Notes under the pieces: generated by a model | Databases searched by the model: none | What the model saw: only the letters and a program-made list of their open reading frames with translations | What the model was told of the DNA's origin: nothing | Part shown: positions 19,587-28,502 of the stretch, in pieces | Layout: each line of letters opens with the position of its first letter | How positions within the stretch are numbered: the first letter of the stretch is position 1 | Assembly: GCF_030382115.1 (NCBI RefSeq) | Contig: NZ_JAUDRJ010000003.1 | Location: 1,457,555-1,494,660, forward strand | DNA from: Nostoc sp. GT001 | GTDB taxonomy: Bacteria > Cyanobacteriota > Cyanobacteriia > Cyanobacteriales > Nostocaceae | Direction of reading: 5' to 3' | DNA: 37,106 nucleotides | Made by a program: the position numbers and the translations under genes

Positions 19587-20301
19587 ATGAAGTCTCCAAA
19601 TTTTCGCAAGTCTAGCAAGTTATTTGGCGCTATTTGTGGGGGATTGCTAATTAGTCTGCCAGCAATTCCTCAAGCATTAGCACAAGAATCTACTGTCAAG
19701 GTTAACCCAAGTCCCAGTATTTTTAGCGAACCACCCTACAACCGCTCTCAGGCTCCCGTATCACCTCGCCCAGTTCCGCCTAGCTGAAGGGCAACTGTCT
19801 CCCGTACCACCACAACCAGGTGCTAGAACACCACGCCCAGTTCCGCCGGCTGAGGGACAAGTGTCTCCCATACCACCACAACCAGGTGCTAGACCACCAC
19901 GCCCAATTGGCGATCAAAATCAAGAACCTTCACCACCTACAGTTTCCAATGACCAACAACCACTGTTAGAACCACGGCAAACCCCCAGTGCGACGATCGC
20001 ACTCACTAATGGTATGGTTAATATCAGGTTGGTGAATGATACTGCGGCTAAGATAACTTTCCAAGTGATTGGCGATACAGCACCGCGATCGCTAGAAGGT
20101 AAGTCAGATGTAACGCTACAAGCTTTAAAAGCACCAGTAACAGTAACATTTGAACGACAAGATGGCGGACAATTAATAGTGACTCCACAAGGTTCTTCAG
20201 AACCAGGAAGCTTGGAAGTCACATTTAAGGAAGCCACCAATGCAACACAGGGCAGAAGTGCGATGAGAATTGAACGAAACGGTTCAGTGTTCTTGAATTA
20301 G
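19587..20301 (+). pseudogene. Secreted proline-rich protein, interrupted by a single-base frameshift
   Basis: The N-terminal frame (19587-19787) starts with a signal peptide: MKSPNFRKSSKLFG, a hydrophobic core, and a probable cut after ALAQE. It then breaks at a TGA inside a proline-rich repeat. The next frame continues the same repeat (SPVPPQPGAR.PRPVPPAEGQ, then SPIPPQPGARPPRPIGDQNQ) into an Ala/Val-rich beta domain: NGMVNIRLVNDTAAKITFQV, then IGDTAPRSLEGKSDVTLQAL. Deleting the A at 19782 makes the first repeat match the second. The product would be about 237 aa, exported, of unknown function. AGGAG at about 19570 is the ribosome-binding site. Disruption or sequencing error cannot be told apart here. 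Confidence 0.8.
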
Positions 20302-20335
20302 TAGAACTAAGGCGTGGATTAACTTATACAAAACT

Positions 20336-20363
20336 GTAGGGGCAATTCATGAATTGCCCCTAC
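20336..20363. terminator. Bidirectional terminator, 28-nt perfect palindrome
   Basis: Each arm is GTAGGGGCAATTCA, with no loop bases between the arms. It sits exactly between two convergent genes (secreted protein ending 20301, TPR protein ending 20399). A short T-run follows on the plus side. Position suggests bidirectional termination; GGGGCAATTC-type palindromes are also a dispersed repeat in Nostocales. Confidence 0.7.
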
Positions 20364-20398
20364 TTTGAATAATGCAAAAGATTTTCGGTGTCTTATTG

Positions 20399-21478
20399 CT
20401 ACTTTCGCTGAAGCATTTTGGTTAATTGATCCCGCAATTGCACTTCTTGCCTGCTATCTTGCAATGTCTGCGCCAGTATAATTGCCCTTTCGTAAAAATT
20501 GCGGGCAGTTAGGTAGTTACCTTGTTGCTTATATAACTGGGCATAAGATTCAAAAGATTTTAATTCTTCGCGTAAATTTTGCAATTCTTTAGCGAGTGCT
20601 AAACGCTGCTCTAGTAAGTCAAAGGCGCGTTCGTAACGTCCTACAGCAGTATGAGCCGTAACTAAACCGTCAATTGCCCGTAATTGATTAGTGCGATCGC
20701 GGTTGGTTTTAGCTGTGCGCATTGCTTCACCATAAGTAGCAATGGTATCTTGATAATTTCCAGATGCTAAATAAGCATCTCCTAAGTTATTCAAGGTATT
20801 TGCTTCACCGATGGCATCGCCAGTCTGACGGCGGAAAGTTAAAGCATTTTCGTACAGTTTAATCGCCTTGTTATAATCTCCCAACCTGGCACTTACCAAG
20901 CCCAAATTACTCAAAGACAGTCCTTCACCTTCAATATTTTTCACCCCGTGAGCAATTGTGAGTGCATCTTCAACTGTTTTACCAGCAGCAGCAAATTCGC
21001 CTTTTTGCAGCAGAAATGTACCGATATTATTCAGCACAAAAATCTGAGATTGAAAGTCTTTAGTATCACGAGCGATCGCTAATCCTCTTCTGAAAGCATC
21101 TTCTGCCTCTTTTGAACTACCAAGCTGCACATAAGCCTTCGCAAGCAAATTATACGTTAGACCTTGTGCTTTCAGGTCGCCAATAGAATGATATAGTTCT
21201 AATGCTCGCAAGCAAGACGCAATTGTTTTGTCGGCATGTCCTGAAGTGTATTCTTGTTGACCAATACGCAGCAAGCTGTCTGCTTCATTTCTTGATTGTC
21301 GTCCAACGGAATTATTTAAAGGGCGATGGAGTTGTTCGGAAATATCAACCGCACCCGCTACAGGACTCAGCAAAAAAGCAAACAGTAAAAAGCTGTGTAA
21401 AAGTACCTGGGGAGAAGAAATCGCACCTACACAAATTAAGCCTACCTTTGGGCAGGGAAATACAAGCCGTTGTTTCAT
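20399..21478 (-). CDS. Tetratricopeptide repeat protein with N-terminal signal or anchor
   Basis: 359 aa. Residues about 24-43 are hydrophobic (VLLHSFLLFAFLLSPVAGAV), with a plausible cleavage after VAGA, so it is exported or anchored. From about residue 65 it consists of tandem TPR units, for example LLRIGQQEYTSGHADKTIAS, AYVQLGSSKEAEDAFRRGLA, NLGLVSARLGDYNKAIKLYE and NNLGDAYLASGNYQDTIATY. Such proteins are scaffolds for protein-protein contacts; no enzymatic domain is visible. It starts 89 bp after the sigma-70-like gene on the same strand, so co-transcription is possible. Partner unknown. Confidence 0.9.
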   Translation of the reverse strand: MKQRLVFPCPKVGLICVGAISSPQVLLHSFLLFAFLLSPVAGAVDISEQLHRPLNNSVGRQSRNEADSLLRIGQQEYTSGHADKTIASCLRALELYHSIGDLKAQGLTYNLLAKAYVQLGSSKEAEDAFRRGLAIARDTKDFQSQIFVLNNIGTFLLQKGEFAAAGKTVEDALTIAHGVKNIEGEGLSLSNLGLVSARLGDYNKAIKLYENALTFRRQTGDAIGEANTLNNLGDAYLASGNYQDTIATYGEAMRTAKTNRDRTNQLRAIDGLVTAHTAVGRYERAFDLLEQRLALAKELQNLREELKSFESYAQLYKQQGNYLTARNFYERAIILAQTLQDSRQEVQLRDQLTKMLQRK

Positions 21479-21567
21479 AAAAATTACCCGTAAAGTTGCG
21501 GGTTTAAGTAGAAGGTCTAAGAAAAAGTTTTAAGTTTTAAAATTGAAGACAACTAATATACGCATTT

Positions 21568-22206
21568 CTACTTAAGTTGTGATTGAGCTAAATCTTCCCC
21601 AAAGTATATAGCGCGGATATCTGTGGGCAATTTGTCCTCTAGCATACGATAGCCTTCCTGGAGAAAATTGGCTACTTCGTTAGGAGCGATCGCTTCTCCT
21701 TCAGCTTGTAGATAAGCAGCGATTCTAGTTTCACTCCAGTGGAAGGTTTGAGCCATTAACACGATTAATCTTAAAATTGGTGGTAGTTGGTCTAATGCCT
21801 GTTGTACATAGCACCATAGCGGCGGTGAAGTCGCTTGCAGAGAATAATGAATTGCTTCTGTGGGTGGTAGTTTAATCTCATTTATACAGAAAGCTGTCAT
21901 ATTAATTAACCAATTCTGCATGGTTAAAGCTTCCTCACCTGATTCTGAATCAGTTAACTTTAGTCCACCGAGTTCGTAATAAATATGTCGCCAGGTGAGG
22001 GCAAACAGATAATCTGCCTGCACAGGCGATCGCGCCGAATGCCGAATTAAGGTGTAGACTATGGGGCTATAGCGGCAAAAAATCACCGTAAAGTACTTTC
22101 CGGCATCTGGATAGCGCTGAAACAGAGTCAGTAGTTCATGGTCACTGTGATGGAATAGCGACTTCACCAGTGGGTGATTAGCTTCGGGAAAATGAGGAAT
22201 TTGCAC
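21568..22206 (-). CDS. Sigma-70 family (ECF-like) RNA polymerase sigma factor-like protein
   Basis: 212 aa, starting with GTG. The N-terminal half resembles sigma region 2: DHELLTLFQRYPDAGKYFTV, YSPIVYTLIRH and ADYLFALTWRHIYYELGGL. The C-terminal half resembles region 4: LDQLPPILRLIVLMAQTFHW, SETRIAAYLQAEGEAIAPNE, then a FLQEGYRMLEDKLP ending. The spacing fits small group-3 sigma factors seen across filamentous cyanobacteria. No anti-sigma gene is adjacent; instead a TPR protein with a membrane segment follows on the same strand. I recognise the family type but not a specific named sigma factor. DNA recognition ability cannot be judged by eye. Confidence 0.7.
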   Translation of the reverse strand: MQIPHFPEANHPLVKSLFHHSDHELLTLFQRYPDAGKYFTVIFCRYSPIVYTLIRHSARSPVQADYLFALTWRHIYYELGGLKLTDSESGEEALTMQNWLINMTAFCINEIKLPPTEAIHYSLQATSPPLWCYVQQALDQLPPILRLIVLMAQTFHWSETRIAAYLQAEGEAIAPNEVANFLQEGYRMLEDKLPTDIRAIYFGEDLAQSQLK

Positions 22207-22402
22207 AAGTCTTGGAGTTGATAGTTGTTAAAATAGTTTTGGGAATTGCACTCCCCTAGTTAATCGCATAATATCTTGGTGTTGCTCAGTTTGTAGATAA
22301 GACTCAGACTAGTTGAGTATTGATAAACTAAAAACAAGGACTTAATTTTAGTCTTAATCGACAATCATAAAATCAACTCTCTTAAAGAATCCTTATTTGT
22401 TC

Positions 22403-22999
22403 ATGGTTATAGCAGTTAGTGTGATCTCGTTCCTGCTCAGTCCCCTTACTTTAGGCTCCTTTCTGCCTTCCCTGCCTTTAGATAGCCTGTTCTCCACCCA
22501 AGGCATTATGGTAATGCTGCTAGCAGCTTACGCTGGTGCCATGTGGATGTTTCTCACCAGTGCCCCAAAAGTACACACTGTAATGGTGTCAGATTTGGAG
22601 ATTGCCCGACAGTTGTATGAAGGACTGCTAGATTTGCCAGCAGCTGAGGTGCCATTGCACTATTACTACAACTACGAACAAACTATAGGCGCAACTGGCA
22701 TCGATCCGTTATATATGTCTACTGGACCCAGCTTGTCTAGCAAAATGATGAATAATGCTAACGATGGGCTGTGGTATCAATTGAAGAAAAACACCCAGCT
22801 ACACGTCATTACTGGTGCGAGTTTAGGTAGCAAAAATCAACAACGCCACGTTTGTTTTGACCATGACTGCCTGGAAATGATTTTAATGCGAATCGAAATG
22901 CGCGGTTTGAAATTGAAGATTCGTAACCACAAACCCCTGAATTTTTTAGTCAAGGACTATGAAGGGCGAGTTATTGAGGTGGCTGAGGTAGCGAATTAG
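22403..22999 (+). CDS. Membrane-anchored glyoxalase/VOC-like protein
   Basis: About 198 aa. Two hydrophobic stretches near the N-terminus (MVIAVSVISFLLSPLTLGSF and GIMVMLLAAYAGAMWMFLTS) suggest membrane anchoring. The rest looks like a vicinal-oxygen-chelate half: KVHTVMVSDLEIARQLYEGL, then LDLPAAEVPLHYYYNYEQTI, ending in LNFLVKDYEGRVIEVAEV. Such domains often bind metal and small substrates, but the usual His/Glu ligands are not all obvious, so catalysis is uncertain. I chose the ATG at 22403 over a TTG six bases upstream. A good terminator follows at 23025. Substrate unknown. Confidence 0.7.
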   Translation: MVIAVSVISFLLSPLTLGSFLPSLPLDSLFSTQGIMVMLLAAYAGAMWMFLTSAPKVHTVMVSDLEIARQLYEGLLDLPAAEVPLHYYYNYEQTIGATGIDPLYMSTGPSLSSKMMNNANDGLWYQLKKNTQLHVITGASLGSKNQQRHVCFDHDCLEMILMRIEMRGLKLKIRNHKPLNFLVKDYEGRVIEVAEVAN

Positions 23000-23024
23000 T
23001 AGTTAATGATTAGATTATTTTAGG

Positions 23025-23050
23025 TTGGGTGGGGCGAGCGCTCCACCCAA
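23025..23050 (+). terminator. Terminator after the VOC-like gene
   Basis: The stem TTGGGTGG/CCACCCAA extends with GCG/CGC through one mismatch and is followed by TATTTTT. It lies 25 bp after the stop codon. Confidence 0.75.
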
Positions 23051-23142
23051 TATTTTTGGAATTTAGATTTTGGATTTTAGCTTTACTCCTAACTAATGTC
23101 CCATTTTCACCCAGGCTAAAATAGGTAAATCCCCTAACCGAG

Positions 23143-23439
23143 ATGATTTATGAACTGACTGGTGCGCCAGAATTGGTTGTAGAGGTATTATCTGCTGGTA
23201 GTGAAAACGAAAAACGGGACAAAGAACTAAAACTTAAGCTCTACTCATCACGAGGAGTCAGAGAATATTGGATTGTAGATTGGCGTAAGCAACAAGTGGA
23301 AGTATATCGACGCGAACAAGCAAGTTTAAAGTTAGCTGCTACGTTATTCAATGGTGACGAATTGAGTTCACCCATATTGCCTGATTTTACTTGTGCGATG
23401 TCTACGACGGGCTACGCCTACGCACAACTATTTAATTAA
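23143..23439 (+). pseudogene. Uma2-family (DUF820) endonuclease-like protein, C-terminal fragment
   Basis: 98 codons starting MIYELTGAPELVVEVLSAGS. The block APELVVEVLS.GSENEKRDKE, LKLKLYSSRGVREYWIVDWR and the SPILPDFTCA ending are diagnostic for Uma2/DUF820, a PD-(D/E)XK-fold family extremely common in cyanobacteria. Full members are about 190 aa, so the N-terminal half is missing and the upstream 90 bp do not encode it in any frame I can see. Near the C-terminus, 24 nt (23401-23424) add STTGYAYA between CAM and QLFN, apparently an in-frame micro-repeat insertion. Probably non-functional. Confidence 0.8.
23401..23424 (+). repeat. 24-nt small dispersed repeat inserted in frame in the Uma2 fragment
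   Basis: The unit contains GCTACGCCTACGCA, which recurs exactly at 36944-36957. Removing the 24 nt joins FTCAM to QLFN, the expected family ending. Length and composition fit the small dispersed repeats reported in Nostoc (SDR type). Confidence 0.65.
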
Positions 23440-23464
23440 TATAAAATTACGAATTACGAATTAG

Positions 23465-23746
23465 TTAATTGTGTTGTAAAAACTCAATTTTGGGCAATAA
23501 TGGGTCAGTCACAATACCCACACCGCTAAAACCCCAGCGTTTAAGCAAGTTTCCCAGCTGTGTACGCGCAATAGATTCCACCGCAAAGCGATTTGCCACT
23601 TCTGCTGCGTGGGTGTTGAGATAGCTAAGGGCGTCAAAGTTTTCTTGAAACAGCAATAAATAACCCGATGTTTCAGCATCAGGACGAGCTATCAGATAAT
23701 TCCCGTCAGTTTTTGAGCGCACTAAGTAATAGACATCGGACAACAT
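23465..23746 (-). CDS. Small conserved-looking hypothetical protein
   Basis: 93 aa from the ATG at 23746 (MLSDVYYLVRSKTDGNYLIA, then RPDAETSGYLLLFQENFDAL). An upstream in-frame start at 23782 would add 12 hydrophobic residues that look untranslated. The protein is soluble and mixed alpha/beta, with SYLNTHAAEVANRFAVESIA then RTQLGNLLKRWGFSGVGIV. I do not recognise a family. It lies downstream of pstB on the same strand (84 bp beyond the pstB stop), but a functional link to phosphate uptake is not implied. Codon use and length make it a plausible real gene. Confidence 0.65.
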   Translation of the reverse strand: MLSDVYYLVRSKTDGNYLIARPDAETSGYLLLFQENFDALSYLNTHAAEVANRFAVESIARTQLGNLLKRWGFSGVGIVTDPLLPKIEFLQHN

Positions 23747-23865
23747 GAATATGAAGTTTGTTAGGGAAAAAAAGTACTTCAAATAAAAAACATAGAGGAA
23801 TATCGCACAGCTTTAATTTCCGAGTATCCCTCATTGCTTTAATATCAACAATGTGAAATAAATAT

Positions 23866-24672
23866 TTATCCAAATTTGCCGCTGACGTAATCTCTGGTTT
23901 CTTCCTGTTGAGGATTGTTGAAAATTAATTCTGTTGCGTCGTACTCAACCATGTAGCCGCTACGGGTTCCTTTCTCTGAAGTCCGAACATTAAAAAAGGC
24001 TGTCTTATCAGAAACACGCGCTGCTTGCTGCATGTTATGGGTGACAATGACAATAGTATATTGCTCTTTAAGTTCGTGAATCAGTTCTTCAACACGCAAG
24101 GTGGAAATGGGGTCAAGAGCGGAGCAAGGTTCATCCATCAGTATAATTTCAGGTTGGACTGCGATCGCGCGAGCAATACATAATCGCTGTTGTTGTCCAC
24201 CAGATAAAGACGAGCCACTTTGCTTTAGTTTATCCTTGACTTCATCCCACAAAGCTGCTTTTTTGAGACTGGTTTCTACTAATTCATCTAAATCACCTTT
24301 GTAGCCGTTGATTTTAGCTCCAAAAGTAATATTGTCATGAATTGACTTGGGAAATGGGTTTGGTCTTTGAAATACCATCCCAATTCTCCGACGCACTTCT
24401 ACAGGGTCAATATCGGGTGCATACAGGTTTTTATCGTAAAAAAGTATCTTACCTTCTGCCCGAAATGACTCAATCAGATCATTGAGGCGGTTATAGCATC
24501 GCAACAACGTACTTTTACCACAACCGGAAGGGCCGATAAAAGCAGTCACCTGATTTTTCGGTATATCTAGCCAAATATTCTGTAAGGCTAAAAACTTGCC
24601 GTAGTAAATGTTGAGATTTTCAGCCCGTAAAACGGTTTCAGTGTCATTCACTGTCTTAGTGTTGGTAGCCAT
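23866..24672 (-). CDS. pstB: Phosphate ABC transporter ATP-binding protein PstB
   Basis: 268 aa. The ATPase that drives high-affinity phosphate import. Walker [10 protein letters not shown] (47-55), Q-loop [14 protein letters not shown] signature LSGGQQQRL (156-164), Walker [14 protein letters not shown] (176-188) and the switch His in [21 protein letters not shown] and the [12 protein letters not shown] helical region are typical for PstB and separate it from other ABC ATPases. It is the last gene of the pst operon, 57 bp after pstA. ATG start at 24672. Confidence 0.97.
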   Translation of the reverse strand: MATNTKTVNDTETVLRAENLNIYYGKFLALQNIWLDIPKNQVTAFIGPSGCGKSTLLRCYNRLNDLIESFRAEGKILFYDKNLYAPDIDPVEVRRRIGMVFQRPNPFPKSIHDNITFGAKINGYKGDLDELVETSLKKAALWDEVKDKLKQSGSSLSGGQQQRLCIARAIAVQPEIILMDEPCSALDPISTLRVEELIHELKEQYTIVIVTHNMQQAARVSDKTAFFNVRTSEKGTRSGYMVEYDATELIFNNPQQEETRDYVSGKFG

Positions 24673-24729
24673 AAATTAAATCTAGTGTTACTTTAAGCGA
24701 TGGGGATCTGCAATGTATATGGTTGTTTA

Positions 24730-25611
24730 CTAAGCTTTTTGACGAGTTGCCCAGCGAGCGATGATACTTGTGATTAGAACCATCAATACCAAAATTAAAG
24801 ATGCTGCCCAAGCTAGAGATTGCCAATTTTTAAACGGAGAAATGGCGTATTTGTAAACTAAAACAGCCAGTGAAGCTGTTGGTTGGAATAAACCATCTGG
24901 CCAAAAGTTAGAAAATAGAGCAGTAAATAACAAAGGTGCGGTTTCTCCAGAAGCTCTGGCGATCGATAGCGTTGCCCCAGTTACAATAGCTGGTAAAGCT
25001 GCTGGTAAGACTACTTGACTTACAGTTTGAAAGTTAGTCGCTCCCAACCCTACAGATGCTTGTCGCAAATCTTGCGATACTAACTGCAACGCTTCATCAG
25101 TAGTTCGCAGAATAATTGGCAACATCAAAATTGCCAGTGCAAACCCTCCAGCTAGAGCTGAATACGATCCTAAGTTCAACTTTACCATTGTCAAAACTAC
25201 AATCCCATAGGCAAATACCCCAGCAATAATGGAGGGGACTCCGCTAAGGACGTTAGCCGAAAAACGCACCCATCTAGCTACTCTCGCCGAACTAAATTCT
25301 GTGATGTAAATCGCCCCTAAAACTCCAAAGGGGATACTAATCAAGGCAGCAATTCCTACCATCAGTAGCGTGCCTAAAATTGCATTACCAAAGCCTCCTC
25401 CTTTTTGGAGAGCTTTGGGTGGCAATTCAACAAACACGGCCAGATTCAGACTGCTAAAGCCTTTAATAATAACGTAAGAAAGCACTGCTAGCAAAGGAAT
25501 AAGTGCCAATACTCCGCAAGTAAAAGCGATTACGGTCATCACTGTATTAAACAGTGTTCTTTGAGACATGGCGGAGCGAGTTAAACTGCGCTCTGGAAAA
25601 TTAGAAGTCAT
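24730..25611 (-). CDS. pstA: Phosphate ABC transporter permease PstA
   Basis: 293 aa inner-membrane permease with about six helices (for example VMTVIAFTCGVLALIPLLAV and ILGTLLMVGIAALISIPFGV). The permease EAA-like loop reads QASVGLGATNFQTVSQVVLP. The segment GVPSIIAGVFAYGIVVL is typical of PstA. It forms the channel with PstC. It starts 19 bp after the pstC stop, consistent with co-translation in one operon. Confidence 0.96.
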   Translation of the reverse strand: MTSNFPERSLTRSAMSQRTLFNTVMTVIAFTCGVLALIPLLAVLSYVIIKGFSSLNLAVFVELPPKALQKGGGFGNAILGTLLMVGIAALISIPFGVLGAIYITEFSSARVARWVRFSANVLSGVPSIIAGVFAYGIVVLTMVKLNLGSYSALAGGFALAILMLPIILRTTDEALQLVSQDLRQASVGLGATNFQTVSQVVLPAALPAIVTGATLSIARASGETAPLLFTALFSNFWPDGLFQPTASLAVLVYKYAISPFKNWQSLAWAASLILVLMVLITSIIARWATRQKA

Positions 25612-25630
25612 AATTTAACCCAAAACTAAG

Positions 25631-26581
25631 CTATATTCGCTTGACTCTCAGAACGATCAACTCTGCCAGAATATTGACTACTAGTGTCAAGAAAAATAGA
25701 ATTAAAGCCGCATACATTAAAGCCGAAACTTGCAAACCACTAGCTTCTGAGAATTGATTTGCCAATAGAGAAGAAATCGTATTGGCTGGTGCAAAAAGAG
25801 AGAGACTGATGTTGTTGGAGTTGCCAATTAACATCGTTACAGCCATTGTTTCTCCCATTGCGCGGCCAAGTCCCAACATCACAGCACTAACTATGCCCGA
25901 AAAGGCTGCTGGGATAAGAACTTGCAAAATCGTTTCCCAACGGGTTGCTCCTAATCCTATAGAGGCTTGGCGCAAGCTGGGGGGTACAGAAATCAAGGCA
26001 TCACGGGATAAAGCTGTGATGATGGGCAAAGTCATAATCGCTAATATGACTCCCGCTGGCAACATTCCTGGCCCTGTAGGAGAAGTGCCAAAAAATGGCA
26101 GCCAGCTAAAGTAAGCATTAAGCCATTTTCCCAAGCTGGTTAGTATTGGCACTAAAACGAAAATACCCCAAACGCCATAGACAACGCTGGGAATAGCTGC
26201 GAGTAGTTCTACCGCAAAAACCAGTACCAGTCTCACTTTTGCAGGTAAAAAATCCTCGCTCAGTACAATAGCAGTACCAACACCAATTGGGACTGCTATC
26301 AGCAGCCCAATAAAAGAACTCACGAGAGTTCCATAAATTTGAGGTAGCACCCCATAGGTATCATTAACCGGATTCCAAGTGGTATTGGCCAAAAAGCTGA
26401 CACCAAACTGTTGAATGGCAGGCCAAGCACCAATTGCAACCTGCGACCCAATCCATAATAAAGTACCAGCAACCCCAAAAGCGAAAATTTTAGTCAGCCA
26501 GATAAAACCCAAATCTAGGGATTTTTCGGCGTCAGAGCGATTTTTCATCGCTGATGACAGATTTTGAGAATTTGTAGTCAT
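25631..26581 (-). CDS. pstC: Phosphate ABC transporter permease PstC
   Basis: 316 aa. Characteristic segments: IYGTLVSSFIGLLIAVPIGV, ELLAAIPSVVYGVWGIFVLV, the EAA-like loop QASIGLGATRWETILQVLIP, and GLGRAMGETMAVTMLIGN, a PstC hallmark. The N-terminus (about 1-25) is polar and cytoplasmic. It is the first permease after pstS. The 145-bp pstS-pstC gap contains GAGGC/GCCTC and AGTAAC/GTTACT inverted repeats that could reduce read-through, matching the usual excess of PstS over the membrane components. Confidence 0.96.
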   Translation of the reverse strand: MTTNSQNLSSAMKNRSDAEKSLDLGFIWLTKIFAFGVAGTLLWIGSQVAIGAWPAIQQFGVSFLANTTWNPVNDTYGVLPQIYGTLVSSFIGLLIAVPIGVGTAIVLSEDFLPAKVRLVLVFAVELLAAIPSVVYGVWGIFVLVPILTSLGKWLNAYFSWLPFFGTSPTGPGMLPAGVILAIMTLPIITALSRDALISVPPSLRQASIGLGATRWETILQVLIPAAFSGIVSAVMLGLGRAMGETMAVTMLIGNSNNISLSLFAPANTISSLLANQFSEASGLQVSALMYAALILFFLTLVVNILAELIVLRVKRI

Positions 26582-26726
26582 GAATACCGACTTTCAGAAT
26601 TAAATCAGAGAAAAATATGGGAGGCAACCAGATTAGTAAAATTGTCGCCTCATCATCTATTTAAACTGACTTATACAATAGTAACTCCGTGTGCAAAGTT
26701 ACTACTGGATAGGCATGTTTTATTGC

Positions 26727-27908
26727 TTACTTGCTAGCACTACTACCACTGGCAACAGAAATTTTGTACTCTGGACTGATTTGGTCAGCAGCAGCAGCTA
26801 CCTTTGTGATGACATTTGAGGGTAGAGGAACATACCCTAGTGGAATAGCCTGCTTCTGACCTTCAGTTAAAGCGTATTCGATAGCGGCTTCTATGGCCTT
26901 AGCTTTTGCTGCATTAGGATATTTTTTGTAAACTAAAAGCCAGGTATAGCTCACGATAGGATATGAATCAGCCCCTTCGGGATCTGCAATAAAGGCCCGA
27001 AGATTTTCTGGCAAGGTTACTGCTTCTAAAGTTTTAGCGGCTGACTGTTCAGTATCAACAATAAAGTTTCCTGCTTTATTTTCCAAAGCAGCAAACTTGA
27101 GATTGTTTTGTTTGGCGTAGCCATATTCAATGTAACCAATAGAACCTTGAGTTTGTTGGATTTGGGCTGTAACACCCTCATTACCCTTTGCACCAACTCC
27201 TACAGGCCAATTGACACTTTTTCCTTCGCCAATCTTGCTTTTCCACTCCGGGCTGATAGCACTGACGTGTTTTGTAAACACACCAGTGGTTCCGCTACCA
27301 TCAGAACGATAAACGACCGTTATTGCCTCTTTAGGAAGTTTTGCACCTGGGTTAGCTTTGGCAATTTGAGCATCGTCCCAAGATTTAATTTTACCTAGTA
27401 GGATATCAGCATAAACGGCTCTTGGCAGCTTAAGTTCTGGAACATCAGGCAAGTTGTAGGCCAGTACGATGCTACCAGCAGTCACAGGCAGTAAAATAAC
27501 ACCCCTATCTGCTGGTACTTTCTGAATTTCTTCATCCTTCATCGCAACATCACTGGCCCCAAAGTCTACAGTGCCTTTGATAAATTGCTCAACTCCAGAA
27601 CCGCTACCAACTGATGCGTAGTCAACTTGCAGATTTGGATATTTTTTGTTTAAATCAGTGAACCAGGTATCGTATAGTGGTGCCGGAAAAGTCGCACCAG
27701 CTCCGCTTAACTTTACGGTTCCGCCAAGGTCTAATTTAGCTGGGCTAGAGGCAGTAGTATCGGTAGCTGTACCAGAAGGCGTATCCTTGGTGGCTGTACC
27801 ATCTGGTGTTTGTTGTCCGCCACAAGCTGCTAGGCTGATTGTCAGTGCTAACACTGAAATTGAACCTGTGAGGCGATGAGTTTTTATTGCACTAAGACGT
27901 GAGAGCAT
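26727..27908 (-). CDS. pstS: Phosphate-binding lipoprotein PstS
   Basis: 393 aa from the ATG at 27908; an in-frame TTG at 27917 is less likely. A lipoprotein signal peptide ends in the lipobox SLAAC (Cys about 29), then a Thr-rich linker. The binding domain shows KLSGAGATFPAPLYDTWF, VDYASVGSGSGVEQFIKG, DFGASDVAMKDEE, VVYRSDGSGTTGVFTKHV and QTQGSIGYIEYGYAKQ, the standard PstS phosphate-cage segments. It captures phosphate in the periplasm and delivers it to PstC/PstA. First gene of the operon, preceded by a Pho box at 27975-27993. Confidence 0.96.
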   Translation of the reverse strand: MLSRLSAIKTHRLTGSISVLALTISLAACGGQQTPDGTATKDTPSGTATDTTASSPAKLDLGGTVKLSGAGATFPAPLYDTWFTDLNKKYPNLQVDYASVGSGSGVEQFIKGTVDFGASDVAMKDEEIQKVPADRGVILLPVTAGSIVLAYNLPDVPELKLPRAVYADILLGKIKSWDDAQIAKANPGAKLPKEAITVVYRSDGSGTTGVFTKHVSAISPEWKSKIGEGKSVNWPVGVGAKGNEGVTAQIQQTQGSIGYIEYGYAKQNNLKFAALENKAGNFIVDTEQSAAKTLEAVTLPENLRAFIADPEGADSYPIVSYTWLLVYKKYPNAAKAKAIEAAIEYALTEGQKQAIPLGYVPLPSNVITKVAAAADQISPEYKISVASGSSASK

Positions 27909-27974
27909 CGCTATCAATTTTTTAGTAACTTTTCAGGTGAGCGTTTCTAAGATACTCCCAAAGAGCAACAATAG

Positions 27975-27993
27975 AGATTAACGAAAGGTTAAC
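27975..27993 (-). promoter_or_regulatory. Pho box upstream of pstS
   Basis: On the minus strand GTTAACCT-TTC-GTTAATCT: two 8-bp direct repeats spaced by 3 bp. This fits the cyanobacterial Pho box, bound by the PhoB homologue SphR under phosphate limitation. It ends 66 bp before the pstS ATG. Regulation is inferred from the motif. Confidence 0.8.
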
Positions 27994-28502
27994 AAAGCAA
28001 AAAGATACTTGTTTTTTTGATGAAGAGCAAACCCTTGTTTCTAGTTTTTATTGATAAATTTTATACCTTACTTTAAGTTTAAGATAGAAATATTACTAAA
28101 GGAAGTTTGTTATACCTGTTTACAAAAATTTATTGTTAGTGTATCTCTGTTGGTCAAGTCATAAAAAAGTATATAAATATTAATTAAGAATTAAGATAAA
28201 GCATTAAATACTTTGTAGCCAAATTTAGGCACTGCTCTGCAAAATTAGTATAAATACTTATATCCATAATGTTAATTTACCATATTTTAGGTTTAATACC
28301 AGAATTAACAGCACGTCTCAGCCAAGAAAATCAGATAATAGACACCTCAGCTACAATTCTTAGAACTGAAAAATTACAATACCAAAAAAGCAAAAGAAAA
28401 TATGCTAGTTCTTAAGATGTAAGCACAAATTTCATTTCAATATTAATGAATATGCTAGTTGCTGTTGGTTTTCCCTTTTGCTTTTCCTTGGTTGCCTGAT
28501 AA
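27994..28502. other. AT-rich divergent spacer between pstS and bioY
   Basis: About 500 bp, very AT-rich. It should carry the bioY promoter and perhaps upstream pst control sites. I found no RNA gene, hairpin or second Pho box in it. Confidence 0.4.
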
